A stretch of DNA of 64,000 bases from NCBI GenBank assembly GCA_028288485.1, contig JAQBNO010000209.1, positions 27,119 to 91,118 on the forward strand. The letters run 5' to 3'. The notes below the pieces were generated by a model. It was not told the DNA's origin, did not search any database, and saw only the letters and a list, made by a program, of their open reading frames with translations. The position numbers and the translations under genes are program-made. This document shows positions 17,401-26,225 of this stretch, piece after piece; the stretch's first letter is position 1; each line of letters opens with the position of its first letter. This DNA is from Segetibacter sp. Its GTDB lineage: Bacteria > Bacteroidota > Bacteroidia > Chitinophagales > Chitinophagaceae.

Positions 17401-20400
17401 GCTTTTCAAACTCAATTTCAATCGACTCTAACGGGTTCCCAGCAAGCAAGAACAAACAGGTATAGCAATTATGATCCTTTGCCTAAAGAGATAGCGGAAC
17501 TCGTTTCTTCAATAATGATACTTGGTAATTCGGCGGTTGTTAATGATTGTTACCAGTATCTTGAAACATCTCGAAACGATTTTAATTCGCCAAACAGACT
17601 CTGGCTATTACGTGCAGCTTACCGCTCTGAACATCTTAAGGATATTTGCGATAACTTGGAGCAAACGACCTATGAACTGATCGAATCACTCCAAGAAGAA
17701 GGCCCGGACGAAATGGCTGAAAAATATATTTCGCTTTCACGGGCCGTCTCGGTAAATTCTATAGCTGATGCCAGCCAATATTTTAACCAGGCAGTGGAAA
17801 TTGTGTCGAAGTTTGGCGATGAATTGGTGAGGCGTTGGGAAGCTTTGGAATCTCTCGCTGAACGTGCAGCAGAAGTGCCTAGCGTCGGCGACGAATTTGC
17901 CTACCGGTTTATCCGATGCGCTGAACTGGTTGGCATTTATGTTTCGCGGGAAAAATATTGGGACAGGAGTAATGCCGCACGGCTTGATGCCAAGTTGTCG
18001 GCCACAACAGCGCTCGCCGCCATCAGTCGGTGGCGCGATAGAATTGTCGGCAGATATCAGTATCAACTCCTTGCGATCGTAGAAAATCTTGTAAAAAGTA
18101 AATTGATTGTCCCATTGTGTGCCTGGTCATTAACGCACTTTTTTGGTGAACGATTGATTGGTGACCTTACTTTAATATGCATTGAACTGGAGCCAACCAA
18201 GGCTGGAAAGCAGGCTATTTTAAATGACGCTGTGAGGATATTGGAGGTGGAAGGTGCCCATCAAAAATACGTAGATGACCTTCGAATGATTGCTTCCAAA
18301 TTCGGCCTGTCAAACGATCGCTTGACAAATCTTGTTGAATTTTTCGCAACTGATAAAGAAGAGAAGGCAGACGATCAAAATCATTATTTCTTCAAAAAGA
18401 GAAATGATCAACCAGATACAGGATGGGATGCTCTATTTAATGGCATTCAAATTAATTCGCTAGGTGGGCTGACGAAACTTTTGGACAGATTAAACAACGA
18501 GCCGGAAGATCGCTTTGACCATCGTAGAGTGAGGGATATGTTAATTGAGGGTCTTTCAAGAGTGAAGCAAAGCGAGGTATACGACTTTATCGATGCGGTA
18601 CTGGTAATAGATGCGATTGAAATGTACGACGCAAAGGCAGTTTTATATGGTGTTCCGGATAGCTGGAAGAATAAACCAGCACTAAAGGCAGCTTGGCCTA
18701 TACTTATTAAAAAATTCGGTAAGCACTATGCCCATGAGCTAGCCAACAAATACACGTTTGATCAGTGTGTAAGCGACCTTCAATTGTCAGATGTGCTTGT
18801 GAGTGAGTTAAAGAATGGCATGTTTGAAGGGCTTCAAAACGAGAACGGTTTGCACAATGAAGAAACGTTCTTTGGATTCTGCAGTCTTTCTGCGCCCATG
18901 TTAGCACCGAAAGATGCTTTGGAATTGACAGACTACGCTATGCGTCGATTTGAATTACATATCGACGACACCCTTGGTGACGGGCCGTATAGTAATAAGG
19001 TGGCTGTTGATAGCGATATAAATAAGAGTGTGGCAGGATTTGTCTGGTCTGCATTGGGGTCGCCTTGGGGCTGGGAACGGTGGAATTCAGTGCATACAAT
19101 TCGATCAATGGGTGAATTGGGTTGTACAGACGTTATCGATGCCTTGTTTGAATCATTAGAACGTGGTGAAGTGGGCGCTTATGGCAGCGCTGACTATGTA
19201 TTTTACGAACTGCACGCAATACAATACTTCTTTATTGCACTAGCTAGAACCTCACTTTCCAATCCTAAAGTTCTCCTAAAGCATGCAAATAAGATAAGCG
19301 AGTATGCACTTGAGGCTAACCACCTTCTGATTGAAAAGTTTGCTGCCGACACCGCTTTGAATATTGCAGGGGCAATTCCGGGCACCTACGGCGAGGCGAC
19401 TATTGATTTACTGCGCCGAGTTGGAAAAAGCCCATTCAAAGCGAAAAAAGTAAAATTCGATTACAGGACGGATAGTATCTGGCATAAAGCGAAAGAGATT
19501 GATACCAACATTAATTTTCATTTCGGTTGGGATTTTGACCGCTACTGGTTTGAACCATTGGGTGATGTTTTCGGCATGCCGGGAAAGCAGGTAGAAGATA
19601 TTGCGGCAGACGTAGTGGTAAATGATTGGGGAATGGGCGGCAGAAACGGTTATAAAGATGATCCAAGGGTCGGTTTATGGAACAGATCTTCGTCTGAACG
19701 CGAAACTTGGCATGATCACGGCAGCTACCCGAAAACGGACAGGCTGGACTTTTATTTGTCCTATCATTCCATGATGGTAGCCGCTGCGAAACTACTAAAG
19801 GCAATGCCAGTTGTTGAAAACAGGGAATGGAGGGAGGATGCTTGGAAAGAATGGATGCATCGTCATTTGTTAACCCTTGAAGATGGTAGATGGTTAAGTG
19901 ATATCAGGGGCGCATTGCCACTCAATCGTCCCGAATGGACAAAGAACCAAAGGACCAATACTTGGCAAAGTGACATTACAGAACAAGATTTCCGAGAACG
20001 ACTTATTGAAACCAATAAGGGAGAAGTGTGGATAAATGTAGGTGGTGGTTGGCATGAAAAGGTAAGTGAGCGGAAAGAAGATGTATCAATACGGTCTGCA
20101 TTTGTGGCTAGGGGAACATCCGATGCCTTAATGCGCGCCTTGCAGTCTTGCAAAGATCACCATGATTATAAAATACCTGATTATAAAGAGAAAGATATGG
20201 AATCAGACCATGGAAATTATGTTTTAAAGGGCTGGCTTGGATATCCCTCGGGATCAAAAGGGCTCGATTATTTTGACCTGCGTTCGGCTGAAGTTAGTTA
20301 CCCGATCATTTCCGTTGGTGAATCTGTTATGTCCGATTTAAAACTGGTTTCAGAATTCAATACATGGAAGGAAATAGGAAAAACCAAAGAGGTTTTGAGG

Positions 20401-20664
20401 TGCGAAAACTGGAGTACGGATCGCGGAGATGGTGGTGAGTATACAGACCAGAGTGGTTTGCTGTTAAAAGCAAATTTTAATTTTTTAATGCAGGCTTGTA
20501 AAAAGTATCAGTGTGATCTAATAATAGAAATGTCGATCGACAGGGATATAATAATTAGCAGGATGGGCGGATCTAATAATTACGGAAAACCAGTTGTTAA
20601 AATACTAATCATATCAGCCGATGAAACAATCAGAACAACGGAAGGCCGTTTTGGAATTGGGTAA
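14407..20664 (+). CDS. Avs3-like STAND NTPase with N-terminal Cap4-type nuclease
   Basis: 2085 residues. The N-terminal ~210 residues match the Cap4 dsDNA-nuclease type: AGDVFHYRWAARRCL, then VIEGSNES, then IQYYQLKHT with the catalytic-type lysine. A STAND ATPase follows, with Walker A AAGGVGKSVF near residue 274 and a hydrophobic-acidic LFIVIDAADNAE Walker B. The remaining ~1500 residues are helical repeat-like, as expected of the phage-protein sensor. In known Avs3, binding of the phage large terminase triggers nuclease activity; that is family knowledge. The only in-frame start is a TTG at 14407. It overlaps the small partner gene by 44 bp. Type 3 is favoured by that partner. Confidence 0.72.
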   Translation: MNNQFVSYSRAGDVFHYRWAARRCLRLLYPNTELKGIVIEGSNESQKAGEYVIDVSEYSETADNYKSIQYYQLKHTTVRGQKAMKLAEMKKTLEGFADRFRQHEREKSKDPVSISFSIITNRKVDDNIKDHLIYLAMGEVVDSRFRKTLENYTKLKGKLLAEFCALLSIEDGEGDYNVQNAELRVELSQLVAGSVTRTQAETLVIMVQDKVLPDSDHNVTREEVLKRFGFTNDRQLFPAPPLWEKLDKVIEREQYAGMIRSISESVTPIIVHAAGGVGKSVFCRHLITSIPAHYLTIGYDCFGTGSYRNRSSFRHRYRDALVQIANELAAIGICQPMLVFDTTLDDDILRSFLERIGSAVNTLKKVNEHAQLFIVIDAADNAEMAAEDVSDNCFANELLREKMPPGCKLIMLCRTERKHLLKPNENILSIELEPFSEIESFHNLQGHFPKATVNDGIEFYRLTGGNPRVQANELAVSHRTVTELLSSLGPNPRTVEMQIEQQLRAAVLKIKEDQTPNYQGTINAIGVGLASLPPHIPISILASAAGVTTDAIKSFVADLGRPLWISDSSVQFRDEPTETWFRKTYLANKENYLAYIARLEPLASHSTYVAEVLPQLYLQAGEYDKLIKIALSDDLLPTSNPIDARNVRIFRLRFAFIAALKSKKLKDAVQLGMRAGEEVAGSNRQFFLFRNNIDLLAVLQGKEKVQEIAFKTKLRSGWDGSENIYTASLLSAIPEYKGEGRGYLRAAENWLSIYFKRKKTEEDDHSHEEKLSEQDLLEFAYSHLNINGVEESAAFLKRLKPKEYLCRVVSMLAKRLIDAGKIDVLHQFAESWQDEPYYIVAIAHELLQIGKFLKRSIANKCLEKLGNAKTRITKQKDYFYDDQQISSIISFIETCFHYKFNSERINSALDYYVPARANRMLVSNHSSKDRFIFLKALAIRLILAGESEIKIEEIVPAELLAKKKNHDYGSDLKEYKECINGLLPWFLLRANILWGMVGAFQTQFQSTLTGSQQARTNRYSNYDPLPKEIAELVSSIMILGNSAVVNDCYQYLETSRNDFNSPNRLWLLRAAYRSEHLKDICDNLEQTTYELIESLQEEGPDEMAEKYISLSRAVSVNSIADASQYFNQAVEIVSKFGDELVRRWEALESLAERAAEVPSVGDEFAYRFIRCAELVGIYVSREKYWDRSNAARLDAKLSATTALAAISRWRDRIVGRYQYQLLAIVENLVKSKLIVPLCAWSLTHFFGERLIGDLTLICIELEPTKAGKQAILNDAVRILEVEGAHQKYVDDLRMIASKFGLSNDRLTNLVEFFATDKEEKADDQNHYFFKKRNDQPDTGWDALFNGIQINSLGGLTKLLDRLNNEPEDRFDHRRVRDMLIEGLSRVKQSEVYDFIDAVLVIDAIEMYDAKAVLYGVPDSWKNKPALKAAWPILIKKFGKHYAHELANKYTFDQCVSDLQLSDVLVSELKNGMFEGLQNENGLHNEETFFGFCSLSAPMLAPKDALELTDYAMRRFELHIDDTLGDGPYSNKVAVDSDINKSVAGFVWSALGSPWGWERWNSVHTIRSMGELGCTDVIDALFESLERGEVGAYGSADYVFYELHAIQYFFIALARTSLSNPKVLLKHANKISEYALEANHLLIEKFAADTALNIAGAIPGTYGEATIDLLRRVGKSPFKAKKVKFDYRTDSIWHKAKEIDTNINFHFGWDFDRYWFEPLGDVFGMPGKQVEDIAADVVVNDWGMGGRNGYKDDPRVGLWNRSSSERETWHDHGSYPKTDRLDFYLSYHSMMVAAAKLLKAMPVVENREWREDAWKEWMHRHLLTLEDGRWLSDIRGALPLNRPEWTKNQRTNTWQSDITEQDFRERLIETNKGEVWINVGGGWHEKVSERKEDVSIRSAFVARGTSDALMRALQSCKDHHDYKIPDYKEKDMESDHGNYVLKGWLGYPSGSKGLDYFDLRSAEVSYPIISVGESVMSDLKLVSEFNTWKEIGKTKEVLRCENWSTDRGDGGEYTDQSGLLLKANFNFLMQACKKYQCDLIIEMSIDRDIIISRMGGSNNYGKPVVKILIISADETIRTTEGRFGIG

Positions 20665-21337
20665 GCTGCTCGTGAAAGAACTTGGCCTTGAGAAAGGCGT
20701 TGATACTCTTTCCCGGTGGATGGCTCATTATGTTGCGGAAAAAATAAAGTATGCTGAGTCGCTCGCCGATGATGTTAAGAAAAAGAATGCCGAAAAAGAA
20801 TGTTTTTCTTTAATTCTTGACCTTTGGAAACATCGATGGCATTATAAAGCAGACAGGCAACCCTTAAGGAATTTCAATCACCTTTTTAATATTCTCGAAA
20901 ATCTTGATCCTGAGAAAGAAGAGCCCTACTACTATCATTTTAGTAATGCCGAATCTAAGGAAGAGGAAGACCGATCTTTTGAACCTTCGGATCTCAAAAA
21001 TTTATCTCCCCTCGCGCTACAGATTGATAAAGTCGCAAGAATCTGGATTAATTACCTTCTTCATGAAGCTGCGCTGAAGGCCAAAAATGAAAAGATCGAA
21101 AAAATAATAGATCGTGCAGTTAAGCTTCCAGACTCAATGGATGCGCGTATTATTCAAATTATTTTTGAAGATTCAATGGAGGACATTGATAAAAAGCCAG
21201 TTGATCAGGAAGAGTTGGATAGAAAAAGCAAAATCAAAACGCTTAACCTCCGTATCAAGGAATTGCAAAAATTCAAGAAGGTTAACGAATATTTGATCGG
21301 CCAGTTTGAGAAGGAGTTGAATAACTTAAAAAAGTGA
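20621..21337 (+). CDS. Avs3b-like small partner protein
   Basis: 238 residues. The segment LGKLLVKELGL...VDTLSRWMAHYVAEKI followed by ECFSLILDLWKHRWHYK matches, from memory, the short companion protein of type 3 AVAST loci. The middle is acidic, and the C-terminal ~45 residues form a coiled coil (IKTLNLRIKELQKFKKV). The ATG lies inside the end of the ATPase gene (44-bp overlap in a different frame), so the pair is translationally coupled. Its role in Avs function is unresolved in the family. It could be called simply an acidic coiled-coil protein if the Avs3 assignment fails. Confidence 0.65.
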   Translation: MKQSEQRKAVLELGKLLVKELGLEKGVDTLSRWMAHYVAEKIKYAESLADDVKKKNAEKECFSLILDLWKHRWHYKADRQPLRNFNHLFNILENLDPEKEEPYYYHFSNAESKEEEDRSFEPSDLKNLSPLALQIDKVARIWINYLLHEAALKAKNEKIEKIIDRAVKLPDSMDARIIQIIFEDSMEDIDKKPVDQEELDRKSKIKTLNLRIKELQKFKKVNEYLIGQFEKELNNLKK

Positions 21338-21705
21338 AGGAGTCACGACCTCTGGCAGATAGACACTTCCTTTGTAGAAAATATCAAGTTTGATTGTTTT
21401 TTAATGAACAAACAAGGTAGGCTTTATGAGCCAATTATTAAAGGGCTTATTAAGTGCCTCGTTTCAGGGCAAGATGTGTCACGACACATAACCGCATTAA
21501 GAATAAAGCGTTCGCTATACAATCAGTTTGCAAGTGCTCTTTGCAATCAGTGTAGGCTCTTCACCGTTCAACCACGCTTTTTCCCCCGCCCGGTACCTAA
21601 TCCCACTGCCTGAACTGTGATAGAATGAAAATGAAGTTAACGCAACGGAAGCTTTATGCCGGTAAAAAACTACGGGTATAAAGGACCCACAACACTCATC
21701 TCAAC
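21338..21705. other. Spacer after the Avs-like operon
   Basis: 368 bp between the Avs-like pair and the truncated dinB. A 69-codon frame starting at 21404 has no features of a gene. I see no clear terminator hairpin. This spacer probably contains the right junction of the Avs insertion. Confidence 0.3.
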
Positions 21706-22532
21706 TTATTTAAACTGTCTTAACCATTTTTCTACTTTCGGTTTGTCATCACGCTTTCCATCGTATCCTGCTGCCCTTGTCAGGAATTGTTCGCCATACT
21801 TATGTTTTACACTATCTATTGCCTGGTACAGGTTTACCATTTCCTGGGTATCATCAAAAAGATTGATCTGGTAATTTCCGGGCACTAGATGGCTGAAACG
21901 AACACCTATCAGCCGCACCAATTGCCTTCTCTTATACAGTTTAGTAAAAAGGTCTTTCGCTTTCGATAACAATACATGGTCTGCCGCTGAATAAGGAATG
22001 GTTGCCTGTATAGTTTCCGTTTGGAAGTCGCTGTAACGAAGTTTGACAGTAATACAGCCGGCAAGCTTATTCGTATCCCGCAATTCAAAAGCTATCTTTT
22101 CTGTCATTCGCACCAGTTCATTATGCAGGAAGTTTATATCAATGGTATCGGTTTCAAAAGTGTTTTCGGTGCCAATACTTTTTTGCTCATGCCAGGGAAC
22201 AATAGGCGTATCATCAATGCCATTGGCTCTTCTCCATAATTCAATTCCGTTTTTACCCAACAGGTTTGTCATCATTTCAACAGGTATCTGGCTAAGAACA
22301 CGGATCGTATCAACCCCCATTCGCCTTAACAGTTCACTTGTTTTAGCGCCTACCATTGGCATCTTTTCTATTGGAAGCGGAGCGAGGTAGTTTTTCTCTT
22401 CTCCAAAAGCAACCTCTATTTGTCCGTGTGGCTTAACCTCATTGGTAGCTACTTTGCTGATTAATTTATTAGATGAAAGGCCATAAGAAATGTTTAGCCC
22501 GCTGTTCTGTTCGATCCTGTTTCTGAGCTAAT
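21706..22532 (-). pseudogene. dinB: 5'-truncated dinB (DNA polymerase IV)
   Basis: Only the end of the palm, the thumb and the little-finger domain survive. Reading leftward from about 22532 the frame gives LRNRIEQNSGLNISYGLSSNKLISK, then VATNEVKPHGQ, then PMVGAKTSELLRRMGVDTI, the classic DinB order, and runs to a normal stop at 21706. A TAG sits directly before LRNRIEQ and no catalytic-palm sequence with the active-site aspartates precedes it, so the protein cannot be an active polymerase. It has the same orientation as dnaE (11035-14010), from which the Avs-like genes now separate it. Confidence 0.8.
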
Positions 22533-22643
22533 TGGAGGAAAACTATGCCCTCATTAGGTCTCCCTGCTGACAGCATAGAAGCAATGGTGTCAATTCCTTG
22601 CTTGCTTATGTGTTAGCGAAGCGACACTTAAATGTCAACGGTA

Positions 22644-22660
22644 GCAGGTCTGCGACCTGC
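22644..22660. repeat. REP-like palindrome
   Basis: GCAGGTCTGCGACCTGC is a perfect 6-bp inverted repeat with a 5-nt loop. It lies about 90 bp from a RAYT transposase remnant; RAYT enzymes act on REP palindromes of this kind. Confidence 0.55.
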
Positions 22661-22731
22661 AATGATGTTACAATGAAGACGGTCAAAATAAAGTAGATTA
22701 GCAAAAAAAATGTATGGCTACCCGCCATAGG

Positions 22732-22834
22732 TTTGGAGATAGTGGATATGCGCACTTTATAACCTTTGCTGTGATTGATTGGATTGATGTATGAGCCGGC
22801 CTGTCTATAAAGACATTATTGAAGAAGCATATTA
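22732..22834 (+). pseudogene. Remnant of a RAYT (REP-associated tyrosine) transposase
   Basis: The + frame gives GDSGYAHFITFAVIDWIDV and then a stop. Shifting frame continues it with RPVYKDIIEEAY and another stop. This corresponds to the N-terminal signature of Bacteroidota IS200-like RAYT proteins (FVTFAVVDWIDVF..R..YKDII). Only about 35 residues remain and the catalytic HxH and Tyr regions are absent. Confidence 0.6.
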
Positions 22835-23039
22835 AAATTGGAGCTAGTGTAACTCTCCTGCCAAACAGTCCTGCAATCATTTTTAGATTTAAGTCATCCT
22901 TACGCGACATAAACCAGCAGGGGACCGGCTAGGCCATTTCCTTTTTTAGCTAAGCGCTACGGCGCTACTATAAACTTTCTTAAAAGAACTTGCCTTTTTA
23001 AAAGCTTTTATGTAACTTTTCGTATCTAAAATCTTTTTT

Positions 23040-23270
23040 ATGTCTGACAAAAGAATTGACAGGGACTCCGAGGATTGGAAGGATGGTTATGAAGAAGGCT
23101 ACAGCGAAAAGGACAAAGGTCTAATAGAAAAAGTTGCTGAGAGTCTAGATCCATTTGGTGATTCATTGGATAGTGAAGATACGAAAGTCGGTAACAAGGA
23201 AGGACAGGAAGATCGTGACCGGAATGATCTTCAAAACTTTAAAAACGAAGTTCGAAAAGATAACGAATAA
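23040..23270 (+). CDS. Small acidic hypothetical protein, 76 aa
   Basis: A highly charged protein (over half D, E, K, R) starting MSDKRIDRDSEDWKDGYEEG. No hydrophobic core or signal is visible, so it is probably disordered. Codon phase is clean with an ATG start, though no strong Shine-Dalgarno is present. Function unknown; similar small DxxDW-GYEEGY proteins occur as lone genes, but I cannot name a family. Confidence 0.5.
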   Translation: MSDKRIDRDSEDWKDGYEEGYSEKDKGLIEKVAESLDPFGDSLDSEDTKVGNKEGQEDRDRNDLQNFKNEVRKDNE

Positions 23271-23631
23271 CTAAAGTGAACTTGCTACTTAAAGTGAAAA
23301 ACGGAGATGGGTAATTCTCTTTTCTTTTTCGACCTGCTGGCCCTCCTTAATAGCGTTGTGGGAAGGCAGGGAGCCCGACATGCGGTATCTAAGGAAGCTA
23401 GAGAAATTAGTTCTCATGTCTGTGTGTCCTTATCTATGCTTTTATATCTTCTTATCACCTTTTGTAATTTTATTGCCAGACGCAGTCCTGCTATCGATAA
23501 TGATTTAAGTGGTCCCTTGGAACACTTAAAACAAACTGAGAGAACCAACGTGAGTTCGGCTAAAAATATCACCGTTTTACATCTTGCTTTGTTATGCGGT
23601 CATTAATGACCGCATTAACCATATGCGGATA
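23271..23631. other. Spacer with a perfect 20-bp palindrome
   Basis: No supportable gene; a 99-codon frame from 23307 looks random. At 23595-23614 the sequence TGCGGTCATTAATGACCGCA is a perfect 20-bp palindrome, suited to a dimeric DNA-binding protein or a hairpin end. Its role is unknown. Confidence 0.4.
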
Positions 23632-23890
23632 TTAATGATGAACCCAATGAGTCGCACCTTCTATAATCTCCGGCGTTCTATTTACGCACTTAACAATGCT
23701 CGGCGAAGCCAGGTCGGGCAGAGAAACTGATCTTTTCTACCCCAGATTAATAGCACCGGCAATTGTATCATACCCGAAGCAGCCAGCGTGTAGTATTTAT
23801 CGGCACGATACCAGTTGTTGCAGTTAAAGCGTGGAGCTGCTGCCAGGCCTTTTTATACACAGCAATATTTTCCTTTGAGAAAGTGCCCTA
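23632..23890 (-). pseudogene. Alpha/beta hydrolase (epoxide-hydrolase-like) C-terminal remnant
   Basis: The minus strand encodes, in three shifted pieces, AVYKKAWQQ, then NWYRADKYYTLA...IQLPVLLIWGRKDQFL, then VNRTPEIIEGATHWVHH and a stop. This is the order of the cap, the catalytic-acid region (LLIWGRKD) and the histidine region (GATHW) of epoxide-hydrolase-like alpha/beta hydrolases. The frameshifts and the missing N-terminal half make it a dead fragment. Confidence 0.55.
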
Positions 23891-23966
23891 ATTCGATGTT
23901 TTAACAGGCTTCGTTTAAGCTAAGCAAAGGCACGAGTAATCGATTCGGATAGATAAGGGGAAAACA

Positions 23967-24450
23967 AGGATGCAGCAGTTTGAATTAACTCTGCATCCTG
24001 AAAAGACAAAGATTGTGTATTGCAAAAACTACTATCGTACAGAAAAGCATGATAACGGAAGTTTTACCTTTCTAAGTTACAGTTTTCAGCCAAGAGTAAT
24101 TGATGATAAGTTTGGCAGAGAAAAGAAATTAGTAGTGTTTGGTGCTGCTATCTGTAATGCTGCAAAGACAAGTATCAGGACAAAACTTAAAGAAGTGTTC
24201 TGGACAAAAAGGGGTTCTCTGACAGCAGAAGGGCTTGGGGACAAGCTCAATACTAAGATACGTGGTTGCATCAATTACTACTCAAAGTTTGCGAGGCTAG
24301 AAGTACAGGGTATTCTATTATTTAAACCACCTGATACGTGAATGGATAAAGGACAAATACAGGATAGGCGGGAAAGGCAAAGTGTATAAAAAGTACACCC
24401 TGATGCATACCGAAAACCATGTATTGTTCTACCATTCGAACTTGGAATAA
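23967..24450 (+). pseudogene. Group II intron reverse transcriptase/maturase remnant (LtrA C-terminal part)
   Basis: The first frame encodes FELTLHPEKTKIVYCKNYYR, FLSYSFQPR and INYYSKFARLEV, the end of the RT domain and the start of the maturase (X) domain. Near 24312 the frame shifts and continues as YYLNHLIREWIKDKYR ... LMHTENHVLFYHSNLE and a stop. The N-terminal RT catalytic part is absent. The intron 3' end follows directly at 24470-24542, so only the 3' part of the intron remains. Confidence 0.75.
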
Positions 24451-24469
24451 AAGCATGATTGGATAATAC

Positions 24470-24542
24470 GAGCCGTATGAAGGGAGAATTTCACGTACGG
24501 TTCTTTAAGCGGCTTAAGCTGAAATGCTTTTGCCTACTCGAC
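24470..24542 (+). ncRNA. Group II intron 3' end (domains V-VI)
   Basis: GAGCCGTATGAAGGGAGAAT followed by TTCACGTACGGTTCT folds as the catalytic domain V hairpin of a bacterial group II intron. A domain VI-like hairpin (GGCTTAAGCTGAAATGC) follows, and the usual TTGCCTACTCGAC end. The 5' part of the ribozyme was not found, so it is a truncated relic. Confidence 0.75.
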
Positions 24543-24622
24543 TGTTGTCACCAACAGCCATTTGCGAGGATCAATACTAATATAGCTGGAACGGGAGGCA
24601 CCTGGAATGGTAATATTTGCAA

Positions 24623-24904
24623 TTATATTGGTCCTTGAAACGGTGCAAGAAGCTTAACCTTGAAATTGGAAAAGTCGGTTCCACTTAAATCACACACTGT
24701 ATCTTCTTTTAAATTATTAAGATTAGTTTTATCAAAGTAATTGATAACAACCCTTATTATTTTAAGGTTAGGTATAACGGTAGCTCCAATCTGAGCTATA
24801 GTAAAGCGGCCTTGCTGAAACGATTCTATTAAAGCTATCCGTTGTTGTACTTGAGGAAGCCCCAATACATAATCAATTGCCTGTTTTAATGATTCCGTCT
24901 GCAT
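24623..24904 (-). CDS. Hypothetical protein, about 93 aa
   Basis: The best start is the ATG at 24904 (MQTESLKQAIDYVLGLPQVQ); an upstream TTG at 24949 adds 15 polar residues. The protein is helical with amphipathic segments and no signal or motif that I know. Past its stop, a +1 frame on the same strand continues with IDPRKWLLV up to the intron boundary, so the gene may be the intact front of a frameshifted larger gene that the intron had entered. Function unknown. Confidence 0.4.
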   Translation of the reverse strand: MQTESLKQAIDYVLGLPQVQQRIALIESFQQGRFTIAQIGATVIPNLKIIRVVINYFDKTNLNNLKEDTVCDLSGTDFSNFKVKLLAPFQGPI

Positions 24905-25071
24905 AAATTTTTTATAGTGGTTTCTGCTGCTGGTAATATTCTTTTCCAAAAGTTTCTTGCAGTGAAGATATTATTATTTTTTAACTTATCCGTTACGCGC
25001 ATGCAAGTAGGTCGGCTTTTAGTTCCTCGAAATAGAGAAACCTCCTATTTTTGCTAAAAGAATTAGCAAAA

Positions 25072-25335
25072 ATGTTACCGGAGGAAGCCAGAAAGATAGC
25101 AGACGAAGCAAAGCGGCAGGGAAAGTGGTTATATGATCCGTCGCACAAGTGGTGGTATTCACCAGAGGATTTCAAGCACATCTTTCACTACGCGACTCCC
25201 AACCAGCAATTTCTTAAGGGATTGCAGATAAGGCACCCGAATGAAGGAATCCAAGCAGGCTTCCAGCGTTTAACACAAATACAGGCCAAGTTGCAGGCAT
25301 TCACCAACGCGGTAATGGATTATTATAAAAAATAA
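25072..25335 (+). CDS. Hypothetical protein, 87 aa
   Basis: The ATG at 25072 (MLPEEARKIADEAKRQGKWL) is preferred over an upstream TTG at 25051. It is a soluble, helical protein with aromatic clusters (WLYDPSHKWWYSPEDFKHIF) and a C-terminal helix rich in Gln. No family recognised. The WYSPEDF-type motif recalls small mobile-element accessory proteins, but that is only an impression. Confidence 0.45.
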   Translation: MLPEEARKIADEAKRQGKWLYDPSHKWWYSPEDFKHIFHYATPNQQFLKGLQIRHPNEGIQAGFQRLTQIQAKLQAFTNAVMDYYKK

Positions 25336-25427
25336 AGGCGGTGGAAGGGGAACGTCAACAAATTAATATGAAACAAAAAGAGGTCAGTTTAATCTTCAAT
25401 TTTTGCATTCAAAAAGTCAAGTAGTTG

Positions 25428-25765
25428 TTAATCAGAAGTTTTGTAACGCCACAGTTTTATAGTTTTTAAAGCGTCTGCCGGAGCTCCTAATGATTCTAAG
25501 TATTCGTATAAACTCTGTCTGAAAGCATAAGTACTGTCATTTGAAGTGATAATCTCTAAGTATCCTTTACGGTAATTGTTATGATAGCTTGTTCCCGCTC
25601 TTAAGTCATTTATAACTTGCATTGTCCCAAGGTCATCAAGAGACGATATAGCATCCACTAAATCGCTCGTGACTCCTAATTGATAAGCCTATTGAGTTAA
25701 AGCCGAGTAAGAATTCGCGGCTGGAAAAGCTACTCTTCCTGATCTTCCTATTCCTTTCGGATAAA
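25428..25765 (-). pseudogene. Degraded gene fragment with internal stop
   Basis: One frame on the minus strand reads PFYPKGIGRSGRVAFPAANS, then a TAG after about eight more residues, then AYQLGVTSDLVDAISSLDDL ... YEYLESLGAPADALKTIKLW and a normal stop at 25428. Codon quality is good on both sides of the TAG, so this is a gene broken by a nonsense mutation and lacking its 5' part. It could be a detached toxin or effector tail, but I cannot identify it. Confidence 0.4.
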
Positions 25766-26225
25766 ATGGATTGGTGCATCAAAGTCTATCGGCCGCGTTG
25801 CCAGCAGTATTGCTCTTTCCCGTACGTCAATTCAACTTTATCAGTAGCCCACCCAAGACAGTTCCAATCGTAGAATTCCTGCAGCTTGAGGATTTTCTTG
25901 CAAAAGAATCCAAACTCTTTCGGCAACATTTGTTGTACGAGCAAAATGAATTGTTGTTGCTGAAGATGTTTGAGCATAGAGTCAGCCGGTCGGCTGCTTT
26001 GTATTACCTGGAGCGGATCTTTCATTGCTTTCATTGACTAAAAATAAAATTAATGATTATACGGTAGAAGTAGACCGGGCGGATAACGATTTATCGAAGG
26101 CGCTGAGAATTGAATATTTGAAATTATACGGGGAGCTGTGCGTAATATTTAATGGTAGACGTGTTTCTTTTAATAATCTATCCGCACTCTACTGTAAAGT
26201 ATTATGAGTAGGATTATTTCGGACA

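Noticed and set aside
25771..26037. Opposing 88- and 82-codon frames
   Set aside because: Each is the mirror of the other and neither has a family motif; I could not decide which, if any, is coding.
26025..26207. 60-codon plus-strand frame
   Set aside because: The residue pattern is plausible, but there is no ribosome site, neighbour or motif to support it.
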